DNA of 9,275 nucleotides. Origin: Candidatus Nanohalarchaeota archaeon (GTDB taxonomy: Archaea; EX4484-52; JAADEF01). Every line of letters starts with the position of its first letter. The first letter of the stretch is position 1. A program made the translations under genes and the position numbers. The notes under the pieces were generated by a model that saw only the letters and a list, made by a program, of their open reading frames with translations, made no database searches and was not told where the DNA came from. Of the stretch, positions 1-5,910 are shown in pieces. Location of the stretch: the NCBI GenBank assembly GCA_013153555.1, contig JAADEF010000037.1, positions 1-9,275 of the forward strand. Reading direction: 5' to 3'.

Positions 1-897
1 ACTGGCAAGGATATGAATAAACCTTATGAAGTGCATGTTGCTGATGGAGGAGGTTTGGCAGTAGTATTAAGCATAATTGTTGGCTCGTATCTTTCCTTAA
101 TTTTTGCAAAGGTATTTTGGAATTTTTCATTGTTAGGAGAAGTGGATGCGGTGTTTTTATCTTTTCTTCTCCTCTCCGTTGTTGGTTTTTTAGAAGATCT
201 TACTAATCTTTTTAGAAATAAAGGAGGTAAAAAGATAGGGTTTAAACAAAAATATAAATTTCTTTTACCTTTGCCTGCCGCCTTACCTATCTTATTGGCA
301 GTGATGGATAGAACTTATATTTTTGTTCCTTTTTTAGGTAATATAAATTTAGGTTTAGTTTATGCCTTGATTTTAGTTCCTGTTGGCATCATAGGAGCCA
401 GCAACGCTACTAATTTACTAGGAGGATTAAATGGTTTAGAAGCAGGATTAGCATCTGTGATGTTTTTAGGTACTGCTATTTATTCTTATTTAAATGCAGC
501 AAATATTACTTTCTTTTTATCTTTGTCAGTATTGGGAGGCGTATTGGGATTTTTAGTTTATAACAAGTATCCTTCAAAGATTTTTCCAGGTGACAGCTTT
601 ACTTATTTTGTTGGTGGTGCTTTGGCTGTTATTTCTATAATTGGAGATTTTGAATGGTTTGGTGTGTTGTTAATTGCACCCTGGTTCATTGAATTGGCAT
701 TAAAATGGAGAAGCAATTTTAAAGCAGAATCTTTTGGAAAAGTTAATAGAAAAGGATTATTGGTAAGACCTTATTCTAAAATTTATTCTCTTACCCATGT
801 GTTTATGAATGAAAAAAGAGAAAATGAAATAGTGGTAAGGATGGTTTTATTATATGCAGTTTATGTGGCTGTGATTTTAGCAATATTTTTATATTAA
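1..897 (+). CDS. aglH: Alg7/AglH-type UDP-N-acetylhexosamine:polyprenyl-phosphate transferase, 5'-truncated
   Basis: Integral-membrane enzyme of the PNPT family (Alg7/DPAGT1, WecA, MraY). The family moves a sugar-1-phosphate from a UDP-sugar to dolichyl/polyprenyl phosphate at the cytoplasmic membrane face, the first step of lipid-linked glycan assembly. The frame is open from base 1, and the codons before the ATG at 13 read TGKD, giving GKDMNKP as in eukaryotic Alg7 (GxDLNK), so the true start lies upstream. Numbering from the ATG at 13: ADGGG at 10-14, the acidic pair at 61-62 (E-D, usually D-D), the signature TNLLGGLNGLEAG at 133-145, and FPGDSF at 191-196 with D194. About nine hydrophobic segments are visible. 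Most of the protein aligns by eye with human DPAGT1 (YPSKIFPGDSFTYF against YPSRVFVGDTFCYF). The family is clear; the exact sugar and the name aglH are inferred. Confidence 0.85.
   Translation, partial: TGKDMNKPYEVHVADGGGLAVVLSIIVGSYLSLIFAKVFWNFSLLGEVDAVFLSFLLLSVVGFLEDLTNLFRNKGGKKIGFKQKYKFLLPLPAALPILLAVMDRTYIFVPFLGNINLGLVYALILVPVGIIGASNATNLLGGLNGLEAGLASVMFLGTAIYSYLNAANITFFLSLSVLGGVLGFLVYNKYPSKIFPGDSFTYFVGGALAVISIIGDFEWFGVLLIAPWFIELALKWRSNFKAESFGKVNRKGLLVRPYSKIYSLTHVFMNEKRENEIVVRMVLLYAVYVAVILAIFLY
888..896 (+). promoter_or_regulatory. Candidate TATA box for the gene at 921
   Basis: TTTATATTA is centred about 29 nt before the ATG at 921 and lies across the last codons of the upstream gene. No Shine-Dalgarno-like sequence precedes that ATG, so a leaderless transcript starting near the start codon is the simplest reading. 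In DNA this AT-rich a TATA match alone is weak evidence. Confidence 0.35.
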
Positions 898-920
898 CTT
901 CTTGTTCCTATATTATAATT

Positions 921-3518
921 ATGAGGAAATGGATTGAGGACATTATTAGTCATTTAAAAGGAATGAGCTCTGTCAGATCTCATAAACATTCTCATAAAAC
1001 AAAAACTTTATCTGAAAAAGAGATTTTTAAGTGGTTAGATCCTTCTAAAAAGCCTAAGTGGGATGAACTTAATCGCCCTATTGGTTATATTGTGGGTGTA
1101 ACTCCTGGTTTTGCTTTGATTCAAAGATCTCCTGAAACCTTTAAGGATTTAGGTTTAATGAGAAAATACATGAAAGGTGGCTTATTTGGTTTTGAATTTG
1201 TACAGTTAGATTATGAAACTATTAGTGAGATAAATGAGAGATATTTACGAGAAATTATAGAGGAAGCAAAGAAATATCAGGGATTGGAAATAGGTATTCA
1301 TGCTCCGGTAGCTGATCAATCAGCTGTTGATTTAGGGATTGCTTTGGCGAATCAGTGGTCTTTACATCACAGAACGATTCAGCGAACTGCTTATTCGTGT
1401 GGTGAAATTTTAGGTGCTAAATACTTTTTATTTCATTCTTCAAGCCAACCCCGTCCTAATATAGCCTTTGGTGTTTCTCCTGAGGAAAGATATGGTGCGA
1501 GAGGACAGCTTTATTCTTTTACAGGTATGAATTTGGGAAGGTGGATAAAGCAGGTAGATGGTTTATCTCCTACCGTTTTTGAAGGGCAAACATATGATCA
1601 ATTTGTGGATCCGTGCTATCGTAAAAAATATAAAAATCCAGAAGGATTTTCTTTAAAGGATTATTTTCTTGCACGGCTTATGTATGTTCTTTTTGAAGTA
1701 AGAGGTTATAGTTTAGATCCTGAATTGGCTTTATACTTTTATTATCAAGAAACTTATAGTAAAGGTGTGGAAAATGCTAAGAAGGTAAGGGATGAATTGA
1801 TTAATAGACATTTTGATCAAATAAAGAATCAAGTACTTGATCAAATTAATTCTAATATTGATAAACTTAATAATATAATTCAATTTTTCAAAAAATCACT
1901 TGAGGATCCTAACACTACTGCCGAATTCAAAGAGATTTTAAAGAATTTAATAAATGTCTTCGGAGGATTGCAGGAGAAAGCAAATGAGCTGTTAAATGCG
2001 ATTACTAATATAGATAAATTTAGCGTAACTTATAGTGATGGAAGCTTTGAAGAAAGTAAAGAAATGAAAAAGATTATTGAAGATATAAAAGAATATTATA
2101 TAAAAAACATTCAACGCATTTATAAGGAGTATTATGATCAATTTGTTAATATTGCTTCAGATTTAATTGGAATCTATGACAAAACATTTAAAGAAAAAAT
2201 ACGAAAAATATTAGAAGACATCATTAAAGGAGATTATGAGGGCATAGACGAATATGATCGGAGAGCTGTTAAAGCTCTTTATATTCTAGATTCTGGAAGA
2301 ATTGATTTAGAAGAATCTTTTGAATATTGGACAGAGATAAAAGGAAGCGAGGCAGGAGAAGAGGTTGCATACATTGTTACTGCCAAATATATGTATGTTA
2401 GCAAAGATTATATTTGGATGAATATTGTGGGGTTGAATTACAGCAACGGCCTTAATGATGCTTATGATCCTGATGATGTGATTATAGCAACTAATTTGGG
2501 ATTTAAGAAAATGAAAGATTTTTATCACTATACTTCTACAAAGGGAAATAAACCTTTTATTCATAGATTGGAAAAGTACAGCAAAGCATTTCAAGATTTT
2601 ATATTAAATAAAGAGAAGCGCACTCCTTTGCAGATAGCAGAAGATATGGTTGCAGCTGTTGCAAGTAAATACATACAAGGACATTTGTTTGTAAAAGATG
2701 AATGGGCAATGGATACTTTACCAGAATGGCTTTATAAAATAGGAGCATTTGTTAGAGAGGATATGGTTCCTTTTAATAACGAGAGCGTATATGATTATGC
2801 GGAAAGGGGAGGAAGTTTTGGCAAGCCAATTCAGATTTTTGTTGAGACTGAGCAACCTGCTAATGATGCTATGGTAGGTAAATTGAGATTAATGAAAGGC
2901 AAGCATCATGTTATTTTGGTAAAAAGTATTGTTGAATATGCATCTAATCTATTAAAGAATCCTTCTCCTGATATAATTCCGCGATCTAAAGGACCTTATA
3001 AAGATATTTTTAGTTACAATATTGATTTTGAGCATTTAAGTGTTAATTTGATTGATCCAATTGAAGATGCTAAAAGTTTGGATGAAGGAGATGGCAAACA
3101 CATTAGAATGCTTCATGTAAATGCTCCTAGACCGTATAAAGGACAGCATGGTCCTTTCTTTATGTTTTCAGATGAGCTTTATGTTATTTATGAGTGGATG
3201 TGGGAGTTACGTAAAAAAGGAATGAAAAATGCTTATTTTATAATGGAAATGGGATCTTATGGCATACAGCAAAGTGCATTAGCATTTAGAAAATTTGCTG
3301 CTGCGTTAGAACATGATATTCCGCCAGAAGAGCTTCCTGCGGAATTCTTCGGCATAGATGAGGCTTTGCTTGCAGAACAGCAAAGAGCATTGATAGAACA
3401 TGCGTATGATCCATTAGAAGGTTTACTTCTTCAACCTGAGGAGAAGCATACCTTTTTAGGAAATGCAGCAAAAGAAAAAGGTAAATTAGGAGAATGGGCT
3501 AAAGAAGAATTAAGATAG
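921..3518 (+). CDS. Endonuclease IV / xylose isomerase-like TIM-barrel protein with a very long internal insertion
   Basis: An 865-aa soluble protein whose two ends together resemble an Nfo-type (AP endonuclease 2 superfamily) metal-binding barrel. The barrel appears to begin near residue 53. Residues matching the E. coli Nfo zinc ligands occur in order: H127 (IHAP, like H69), H172 (FHSS, like H109), E642 (VETE, like E145), D702 and H705 (DFEH, like the DxxH of D179/H182), H732 (LHVNAP, like H216), H743 (GQHG, like H231) and E776 (MEMG, like E261). The D229 equivalent appears to be G741. H172 and E642 are 470 residues apart, against 36 in Nfo. Residues about 274-465 of this insert are rich in charged, helix-forming sequence and look coiled-coil-like. 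A tail follows the barrel after about residue 800. It is either a DNA-repair nuclease relative or a sugar isomerase-like enzyme; the substrate cannot be told from sequence. The 3' end overlaps dph2 by 9 bp. Confidence 0.6.
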   Translation: MRKWIEDIISHLKGMSSVRSHKHSHKTKTLSEKEIFKWLDPSKKPKWDELNRPIGYIVGVTPGFALIQRSPETFKDLGLMRKYMKGGLFGFEFVQLDYETISEINERYLREIIEEAKKYQGLEIGIHAPVADQSAVDLGIALANQWSLHHRTIQRTAYSCGEILGAKYFLFHSSSQPRPNIAFGVSPEERYGARGQLYSFTGMNLGRWIKQVDGLSPTVFEGQTYDQFVDPCYRKKYKNPEGFSLKDYFLARLMYVLFEVRGYSLDPELALYFYYQETYSKGVENAKKVRDELINRHFDQIKNQVLDQINSNIDKLNNIIQFFKKSLEDPNTTAEFKEILKNLINVFGGLQEKANELLNAITNIDKFSVTYSDGSFEESKEMKKIIEDIKEYYIKNIQRIYKEYYDQFVNIASDLIGIYDKTFKEKIRKILEDIIKGDYEGIDEYDRRAVKALYILDSGRIDLEESFEYWTEIKGSEAGEEVAYIVTAKYMYVSKDYIWMNIVGLNYSNGLNDAYDPDDVIIATNLGFKKMKDFYHYTSTKGNKPFIHRLEKYSKAFQDFILNKEKRTPLQIAEDMVAAVASKYIQGHLFVKDEWAMDTLPEWLYKIGAFVREDMVPFNNESVYDYAERGGSFGKPIQIFVETEQPANDAMVGKLRLMKGKHHVILVKSIVEYASNLLKNPSPDIIPRSKGPYKDIFSYNIDFEHLSVNLIDPIEDAKSLDEGDGKHIRMLHVNAPRPYKGQHGPFFMFSDELYVIYEWMWELRKKGMKNAYFIMEMGSYGIQQSALAFRKFAAALEHDIPPEELPAEFFGIDEALLAEQQRALIEHAYDPLEGLLLQPEEKHTFLGNAAKEKGKLGEWAKEELR

Positions 3519-4457
3519 ATGAGCTTTTACTTCTAAATAGGTTTTCCAACTTAATAGCGGTTTTTTTATTTCATCGTCTTCAATTCGAGGACAAGCCAGA
3601 TTAATAAAGGCTTCAACTTGTAAATAATCAAGATCTTGTTTGTTTATTTCGTTTTCTATTATCCAGGTAAGTTTTTTATTTTTGAATTCTTTTTCAACAG
3701 CTTTTTTTACAGGCTCTGCAAATGCCTTGTATTGACCTAACTTAGAACTTATAATTATACCTAGACTTTGAGCATTAGTTATAGCTGTGAAGCGCATAAT
3801 TTTCTTTTTTTCTTCTTTTTCAATTTCTTTGATGCTTATGAGACGAGATTCTTGGGAAAAAGGATTAAGAGCTAAGATGGGCTTTTTAAAAACATAAAGA
3901 CCTTTAAGATGGAATTTTCCATCTCCTATGTATGTTATATGGGGTAGAGAGGAAGCAGCATTAGCCACATGACATCCTAGTATTTGTCCGGGATAAGGAA
4001 GAAAATTATTAGAATGGAGTTGTATGTGTATGTTTTGGTTTTTAGCTTTTTTCACGATTTCAGGGAATTTATGTACAAAGGGAAGGTGACCTACTAATAC
4101 TGTTCGCTCAATCTTATGTTTTACCAATTCTTCTATTATAAAATTGATGTCGTAATCTGCAAAGACTTCAATGTATTCTATATTAATGCCTTCTATTGTT
4201 TTTTCTTTTAAAAACGGAGAATGAGCTATATGGATAACGAGGTTCGCGTTTATTCTTTTTGCTTCTTCTATGGGCAAATCGCATGCACCATAAGTTTTTC
4301 CTTTATACCAGATTACTTCTGATGCACCCTGCTGATAGAGTATGTTTATTATTTTATCTGCATATATCCATAAACCTTCTGGAAGTTGTAAAAGAATTTT
4401 TTTACCTTTTATGTTTTCAAGCTTTTCTATGCCTTCTAAAATACTCTTTTCATACAT
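3510..4457 (-). CDS. dph2: Diphthamide biosynthesis enzyme Dph2 (2-(3-amino-3-carboxypropyl)histidine synthase)
   Basis: A 315-aa cytoplasmic radical-SAM-type enzyme that transfers the 3-amino-3-carboxypropyl group of SAM to a histidine of translation elongation factor 2, the first step of diphthamide formation. Archaeal Dph2 acts as a homodimer with a [4Fe-4S] cluster held by three cysteines from three similar domains. All three are visible: C59 (YGACDLP), C162 (LGCHVAN) and C289 (ACPRIEDD). Other family marks are QLPEGL at 24-29, the YIGDGKFH stretch at 176-183 and the SSKLGQ loop at 237-242. Length matches archaeal homologues. The start at 4457 is supported by AAGGT six nt upstream (complement of 4464-4468). 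It is transcribed divergently from the orphan at 4538 and converges on the barrel gene, with its stop inside that gene's last codons. Confidence 0.93.
   Translation of the reverse strand: MYEKSILEGIEKLENIKGKKILLQLPEGLWIYADKIINILYQQGASEVIWYKGKTYGACDLPIEEAKRINANLVIHIAHSPFLKEKTIEGINIEYIEVFADYDINFIIEELVKHKIERTVLVGHLPFVHKFPEIVKKAKNQNIHIQLHSNNFLPYPGQILGCHVANAASSLPHITYIGDGKFHLKGLYVFKKPILALNPFSQESRLISIKEIEKEEKKKIMRFTAITNAQSLGIIISSKLGQYKAFAEPVKKAVEKEFKNKKLTWIIENEINKQDLDYLQVEAFINLACPRIEDDEIKKPLLSWKTYLEVKAHLS
3561..3567 (+). terminator. Oligo-T run, candidate terminator for the barrel gene
   Basis: Seven consecutive T on the plus strand, about 43 nt past the stop of the gene ending at 3518. Archaeal RNA polymerase commonly stops at T-runs of this sort. 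It lies inside the coding region of convergent dph2, so the run could equally be only lysine codons of that gene. Confidence 0.3.
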
Positions 4458-4491
4458 GTTTTTACCTTGCTAGCAGTAATTAAAAAGAATT

Positions 4492-4509
4492 AAAGATTTT
4501 TAAATCTTT
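4492..4509. promoter_or_regulatory. Palindromic bidirectional promoter element between dph2 and the gene at 4538
   Basis: AAAGATTT, a TT spacer and AAATCTTT form a perfect 8+2+8 inverted repeat in the middle of the 80-bp divergent region. Read in either direction it gives AAAGA followed by TTT(TT)AAA, resembling a BRE plus TATA box. With initiation about 26 nt from the centre, the leaders would be about 11 nt (rightward, containing GTGAT at 4530-4534) and about 18 nt (leftward, containing AAGGT), so both would carry a plausible ribosome site. A second TATA-like stretch (TTATATG, 4511-4517) would instead give a leaderless rightward message. It could also bind a dimeric regulator. Confidence 0.45.
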
Positions 4510-4537
4510 CTTATATGCATATGTATTTTGTGATAAT

Positions 4538-5203
4538 ATGGATGTGCTATCTGAGACTAATGAACTGTTGAAATATTGGAAAGGCGTTGTTGGTTGGTTA
4601 AAAAGGGAGATAAAATCAGAAAATGTTAATGGGCCGACATATTTAGGAGAAGAACAATTATTTGATTTTGTGGAGTATTGTCAAAAAGAACCTTATGCTT
4701 CTAATAAACAGAAAGATGAAAAACTTTTAGAGAAAATTCTTCAGGAATATTTTTCTTCATGGAAATTAGTTGAACCTTCTGTTTCTGCTTTAAAAGAAGA
4801 TTTAGCTACATCTTTGTTATATGATGAAATCATTCCACGAGTAATTTATGGAAAAGTAATTTATGGAGAAGTATTGAGCCCAGAGGGTATATTATTACGA
4901 ATTAACGAAGTTATTGTAAAGATACCAGAAGAAAAAGGATTGTTGGCATTACCTGAAGAAAATTACTTATTGGTTCCTAATTTTAAGAAATGTAATTTAG
5001 CGCAGATACCAAAAAAGACATCTTATGGTTATGAGATTAGAGGTGTAATGCCTCATGGTACGCCTTTTGGTATTTCTTTTGCGGTAGATGAAGAAAAATA
5101 TCAACAAGAAATAAATGCTTTTTGGGAAAATGCAGAAATAAAAGCAAAGAAATATGGTAAGTTTTATTCTGAAGCAATAGAACAATTAAGAAGGGTGGGA
5201 TAG
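4538..5203 (+). CDS. Uncharacterised soluble protein (221 aa)
   Basis: I do not recognise this protein. It has no signal peptide or membrane segment. Residues 1-100 are mostly charged and helix-prone (NELLKYWKGVVGWLKREIK, then EKLLEKILQEYFSSW). Residues about 105-180 alternate short hydrophobic strands with turns (VIYGEVLSPEGILLRINEVIVKIP, then NYLLVPNF), suggesting a small beta domain. The last 35 residues are again a charged helix. The middle contains the single cysteine pair-free stretch NFKKCN, and no catalytic motif stands out. The start is supported by GTGAT three nt before the ATG, the same GTGATAAT context that precedes the start at 5911. It reads away from dph2 behind a shared palindromic promoter, and a T-rich run follows its stop. 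Codon use matches its neighbours, so it is probably a real gene. No function can be assigned. Confidence 0.75.
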   Translation: MDVLSETNELLKYWKGVVGWLKREIKSENVNGPTYLGEEQLFDFVEYCQKEPYASNKQKDEKLLEKILQEYFSSWKLVEPSVSALKEDLATSLLYDEIIPRVIYGKVIYGEVLSPEGILLRINEVIVKIPEEKGLLALPEENYLLVPNFKKCNLAQIPKKTSYGYEIRGVMPHGTPFGISFAVDEEKYQQEINAFWENAEIKAKKYGKFYSEAIEQLRRVG

Positions 5204-5217
5204 AATTTTAAAAATTC
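5203..5217 (+). promoter_or_regulatory. Candidate tRNA promoter (palindromic TATA region)
   Basis: GAATTTTAAAAATTC is a perfect 7+1+7 palindrome whose centre lies 29 nt before the mature 5' end of the tRNA at 5239, the spacing expected of an archaeal TATA box. Its first base is the last base of the upstream gene's stop codon. Confidence 0.42.
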
Positions 5218-5229
5218 TTTTTCTTTTTT
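5218..5229 (+). terminator. T-rich terminator of the gene at 4538
   Basis: TTTTTCTTTTTT begins 15 nt after the TAG at 5201-5203. It is a typical archaeal oligo-T termination tract, and lies between the upstream stop and the tRNA gene, within the tRNA promoter spacer. Confidence 0.42.
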
Positions 5230-5238
5230 ATTAATTAA

Positions 5239-5366
5239 GCCCACGTGGCTCAGCGGTTAGAGCGCCGCGCTCATAACTAAGCTGTTATGAGCTATGACAA
5301 TCGGATGATTTCATAGGCGCTTAGTAAGATACGCGGAGGTCGGGGGTTCGAATCCCCCCGTGGGCA
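5239..5366 (+). tRNA. Elongator tRNA-Met (CAU), intron-containing
   Basis: Removing bases 5276-5330 leaves a standard 73-nt tRNA. It has acceptor GCCCACG/CGTGGGC with A73, U8-G9, D arm GCTC-AGCGGTTA-GAGC, anticodon stem CCGCG/CGCGG, loop CTCATAA with CAT at 5272-5274, variable loop AGGTC, and T arm GGGGG-TTCGAAT-CCCCC. CCA is not encoded. CAU can mean initiator Met, elongator Met or Ile2. An initiator is unlikely because the acceptor starts with a G-C pair and the anticodon stem lacks three consecutive G-C pairs next to the loop. GCC at the 5' end, TGGCTC and GGTTAGAGC resemble archaeal elongator Met, and this isoacceptor is a frequent intron carrier in Euryarchaeota. Its own TATA-like palindrome lies 29 nt upstream. 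Confidence 0.95.
5276..5330 (+). other. tRNA-Met intron (55 nt, position 37/38) with bulge-helix-bulge
   Basis: The intron interrupts the anticodon loop between A37 (5275) and A38 (5331). Folding by eye gives an outer helix CCGCG/CGCGG, a 3-nt bulge A5329-T5330-A5331, a 4-position central helix (C5270-G5328, T5271-A5327, C5272 opposite A5326, A5273-T5325), a 3-nt bulge T5274-A5275-A5276, and an inner helix CTAAGC (5277-5282) with GCTTAG (5319-5324). Both cuts fall after the second bulge base, as expected for the archaeal splicing endonuclease. One central pair, at C34 of the anticodon, is mismatched. CTATGA (5292-5297) can also pair with TCATAG (5311-5316) inside the intron. Confidence 0.85.
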
Positions 5367-5370
5367 TTAA

Positions 5371-5380
5371 TTATATATTA
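5371..5380 (+). promoter_or_regulatory. Candidate TATA box for the coiled-coil gene
   Basis: TTATATATTA is centred about 27 nt before the ATG at 5403. There is no Shine-Dalgarno sequence before that ATG, so a leaderless mRNA separate from the tRNA transcript is likely. Confidence 0.45.
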
Positions 5381-5402
5381 TTTTGCCTGCCATTATTATT
5401 TT

Positions 5403-5792
5403 ATGGTTAAACTTAGCAAAGAAGATATAGCTCGGGCATTATATGATTTGAATGAAAGATTGAATCAACTTGACAAAAAAGTTGATGCAATCACTAATAA
5501 ATTTACTGTTTCTCTGGATGTTTTGGAAAAGAAAGTAAAAGAATTAGAAGGTCTTATTGCTGTGTTGGATGAAGATTATTATAATATTAAAACAGAGACT
5601 TTGAAAACATTAAAATCTTTTGAACCATTGGCAGATGATTTGAAAGATTATCCTTATTTTAAAGAAAAGCTTTTGCATGAAATTACAGTGTTAAGCGAAT
5701 CTATGGAAAAGATGAGTGAAATACTGAAAGATCATCACAAAAGACTTAAAAAATTAGAGAACTTATACAAAGTTATGATAAAAGAATTATGA
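5403..5792 (+). CDS. Small coiled-coil protein of unknown function (129 aa)
   Basis: I do not recognise a family. The protein is almost entirely charged heptad-like helix: residues 4-50 (LSKEDIARALYDLNERLNQL, then VLEKKVKELEGLI) and 82-129 (FKEKLLHEITVLSESMEKMS, then RLKKLENLYKVMI). A shorter middle part contains the only aromatic or proline-rich turn (YYNIKTETLKTLKSFEPLADDLKDYPYF). There is no membrane segment, cysteine or signal peptide. Such a pattern suits an oligomerising scaffold or a partner subunit, but this is inference. It stands alone between the tRNA gene and the GC-rich segment, with its own TATA-like box and no upstream ribosome site. Its TGA stop overlaps the first bases of the GC-rich structured segment. 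Codon use is normal for the window. Confidence 0.75.
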   Translation: MVKLSKEDIARALYDLNERLNQLDKKVDAITNKFTVSLDVLEKKVKELEGLIAVLDEDYYNIKTETLKTLKSFEPLADDLKDYPYFKEKLLHEITVLSESMEKMSEILKDHHKRLKKLENLYKVMIKEL

Positions 5793-5856
5793 TGGGCAAC
5801 CATCCCGGGGTTGCCCCTGCAGAGCCAACGCCTGCCCATCCGAGCCCAACTCTCAG
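5791..5856. ncRNA. GC-rich structured segment, candidate non-coding RNA
   Basis: Bases 5791-5850 contain 41 G/C of 60, whereas the 60 bases before have 12 and bases 5861-5910 have 10 of 50. In AT-rich archaea such islands are often structured RNAs. Several perfect helices are possible and compete: GATGG-GCAA-CCATC (5791-5804, a GNRA loop); GGGCAACC (5794-5801) with GGTTGCCC (5809-5816); GATGGGCA (5791-5798) with TGCCCATC (5833-5840); GGGG-TTG-CCCC (5807-5817); and CTG-c-AGAG (5817-5824) with CTCT-CAG (5850-5856). The strand is unresolved. Minus is attractive because ATTTATATTT (complement of 5866-5875) would be a TATA box about 26 nt before GGGCTC, and a T-rich stretch follows near 5780. On plus it would be the 3' UTR of the coiled-coil gene. 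It matches no RNA family I recognise. Confidence 0.45.
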
Positions 5857-5865
5857 AAGTGCGTA

Positions 5866-5875
5866 AAATATAAAT
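5866..5875. promoter_or_regulatory. Candidate TATA box upstream of the Yip1-like operon
   Basis: AAATATAAAT lies about 40 nt before the GTG at 5911. Rightward initiation about 26 nt downstream would give a leader of roughly 14 nt containing GGTGAT. Read leftward (ATTTATATTT) the same box could drive the GC-rich segment as a minus-strand RNA starting near 5845. Confidence 0.35.
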
Positions 5876-5901
5876 GTATGTATAACATTTAAATATTTAA
5901 C

Positions 5902-5907
5902 GGTGAT
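5902..5907 (+). promoter_or_regulatory. Shine-Dalgarno GGTGAT fixing the GTG start at 5911
   Basis: GGTGAT, complementary to the archaeal 16S rRNA 3' end (AUCACC), ends three nt before GTG. No in-frame ATG lies near, so this site decides the non-ATG start. The gene at 4538 has the same GTGATAAT context. Confidence 0.6.
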
Positions 5908-5910
5908 AAT

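Noticed and set aside
13..15. ATG at 13 as the start of the AglH-like gene
   Set aside because: The upstream codons TGKD belong to the conserved GxDxNK motif, and the family needs a first membrane helix before it, so the gene continues beyond the window's 5' edge.
1811..2140. Recurrent TTGATCAA-like strings as a DNA repeat
   Set aside because: They encode repeated D-Q-I/F in the helical insert and are irregularly spaced; codon repetition explains them.
2307..2594. Open frame on the minus strand inside the barrel gene (also 3286-3471 minus)
   Set aside because: Both lie antisense to a gene with clear conserved motifs and show no family features; they are shadows.
4259..4483. Plus-strand open frame across the dph2 5' end (also 4997-5185 minus and 7099-7296 minus)
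   Set aside because: Antisense to well-supported genes, with compositions typical of reverse-frame AT-rich DNA.
5276..5330. A box C/D guide RNA inside the tRNA intron (as in archaeal tRNA-Trp introns)
   Set aside because: GGATGAT vaguely recalls a C box, but there is no CTGA D box, and the intron is short and folds as simple helices.
5239..5366. tRNA-Ile2 or initiator tRNA-Met identity
   Set aside because: The CAU anticodon alone allows these, but the GCC acceptor start, TGGCTC/GGTTAGAGC and the intron fit elongator Met, and initiator hallmarks are missing.
5791..5856. H/ACA guide RNA reading of the GC-rich island on the minus strand (closing stem followed by AUA)
   Set aside because: The stem plus AUA is suggestive, but the upper stem is only 4 bp, no kink-turn is visible and the pocket is the wrong size, so the specific class is not supported.
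5792..5866. A 24-codon reading frame (ATG overlapping the TGA of the coiled-coil gene, product starting MGNHPGVAPAEPTP) inside the GC-rich island
   Set aside because: Its codons are GC-rich and proline/alanine-heavy, unlike every other gene here; the sequence is better explained by the perfect inverted repeats. Translational coupling is possible, but nothing else supports coding.
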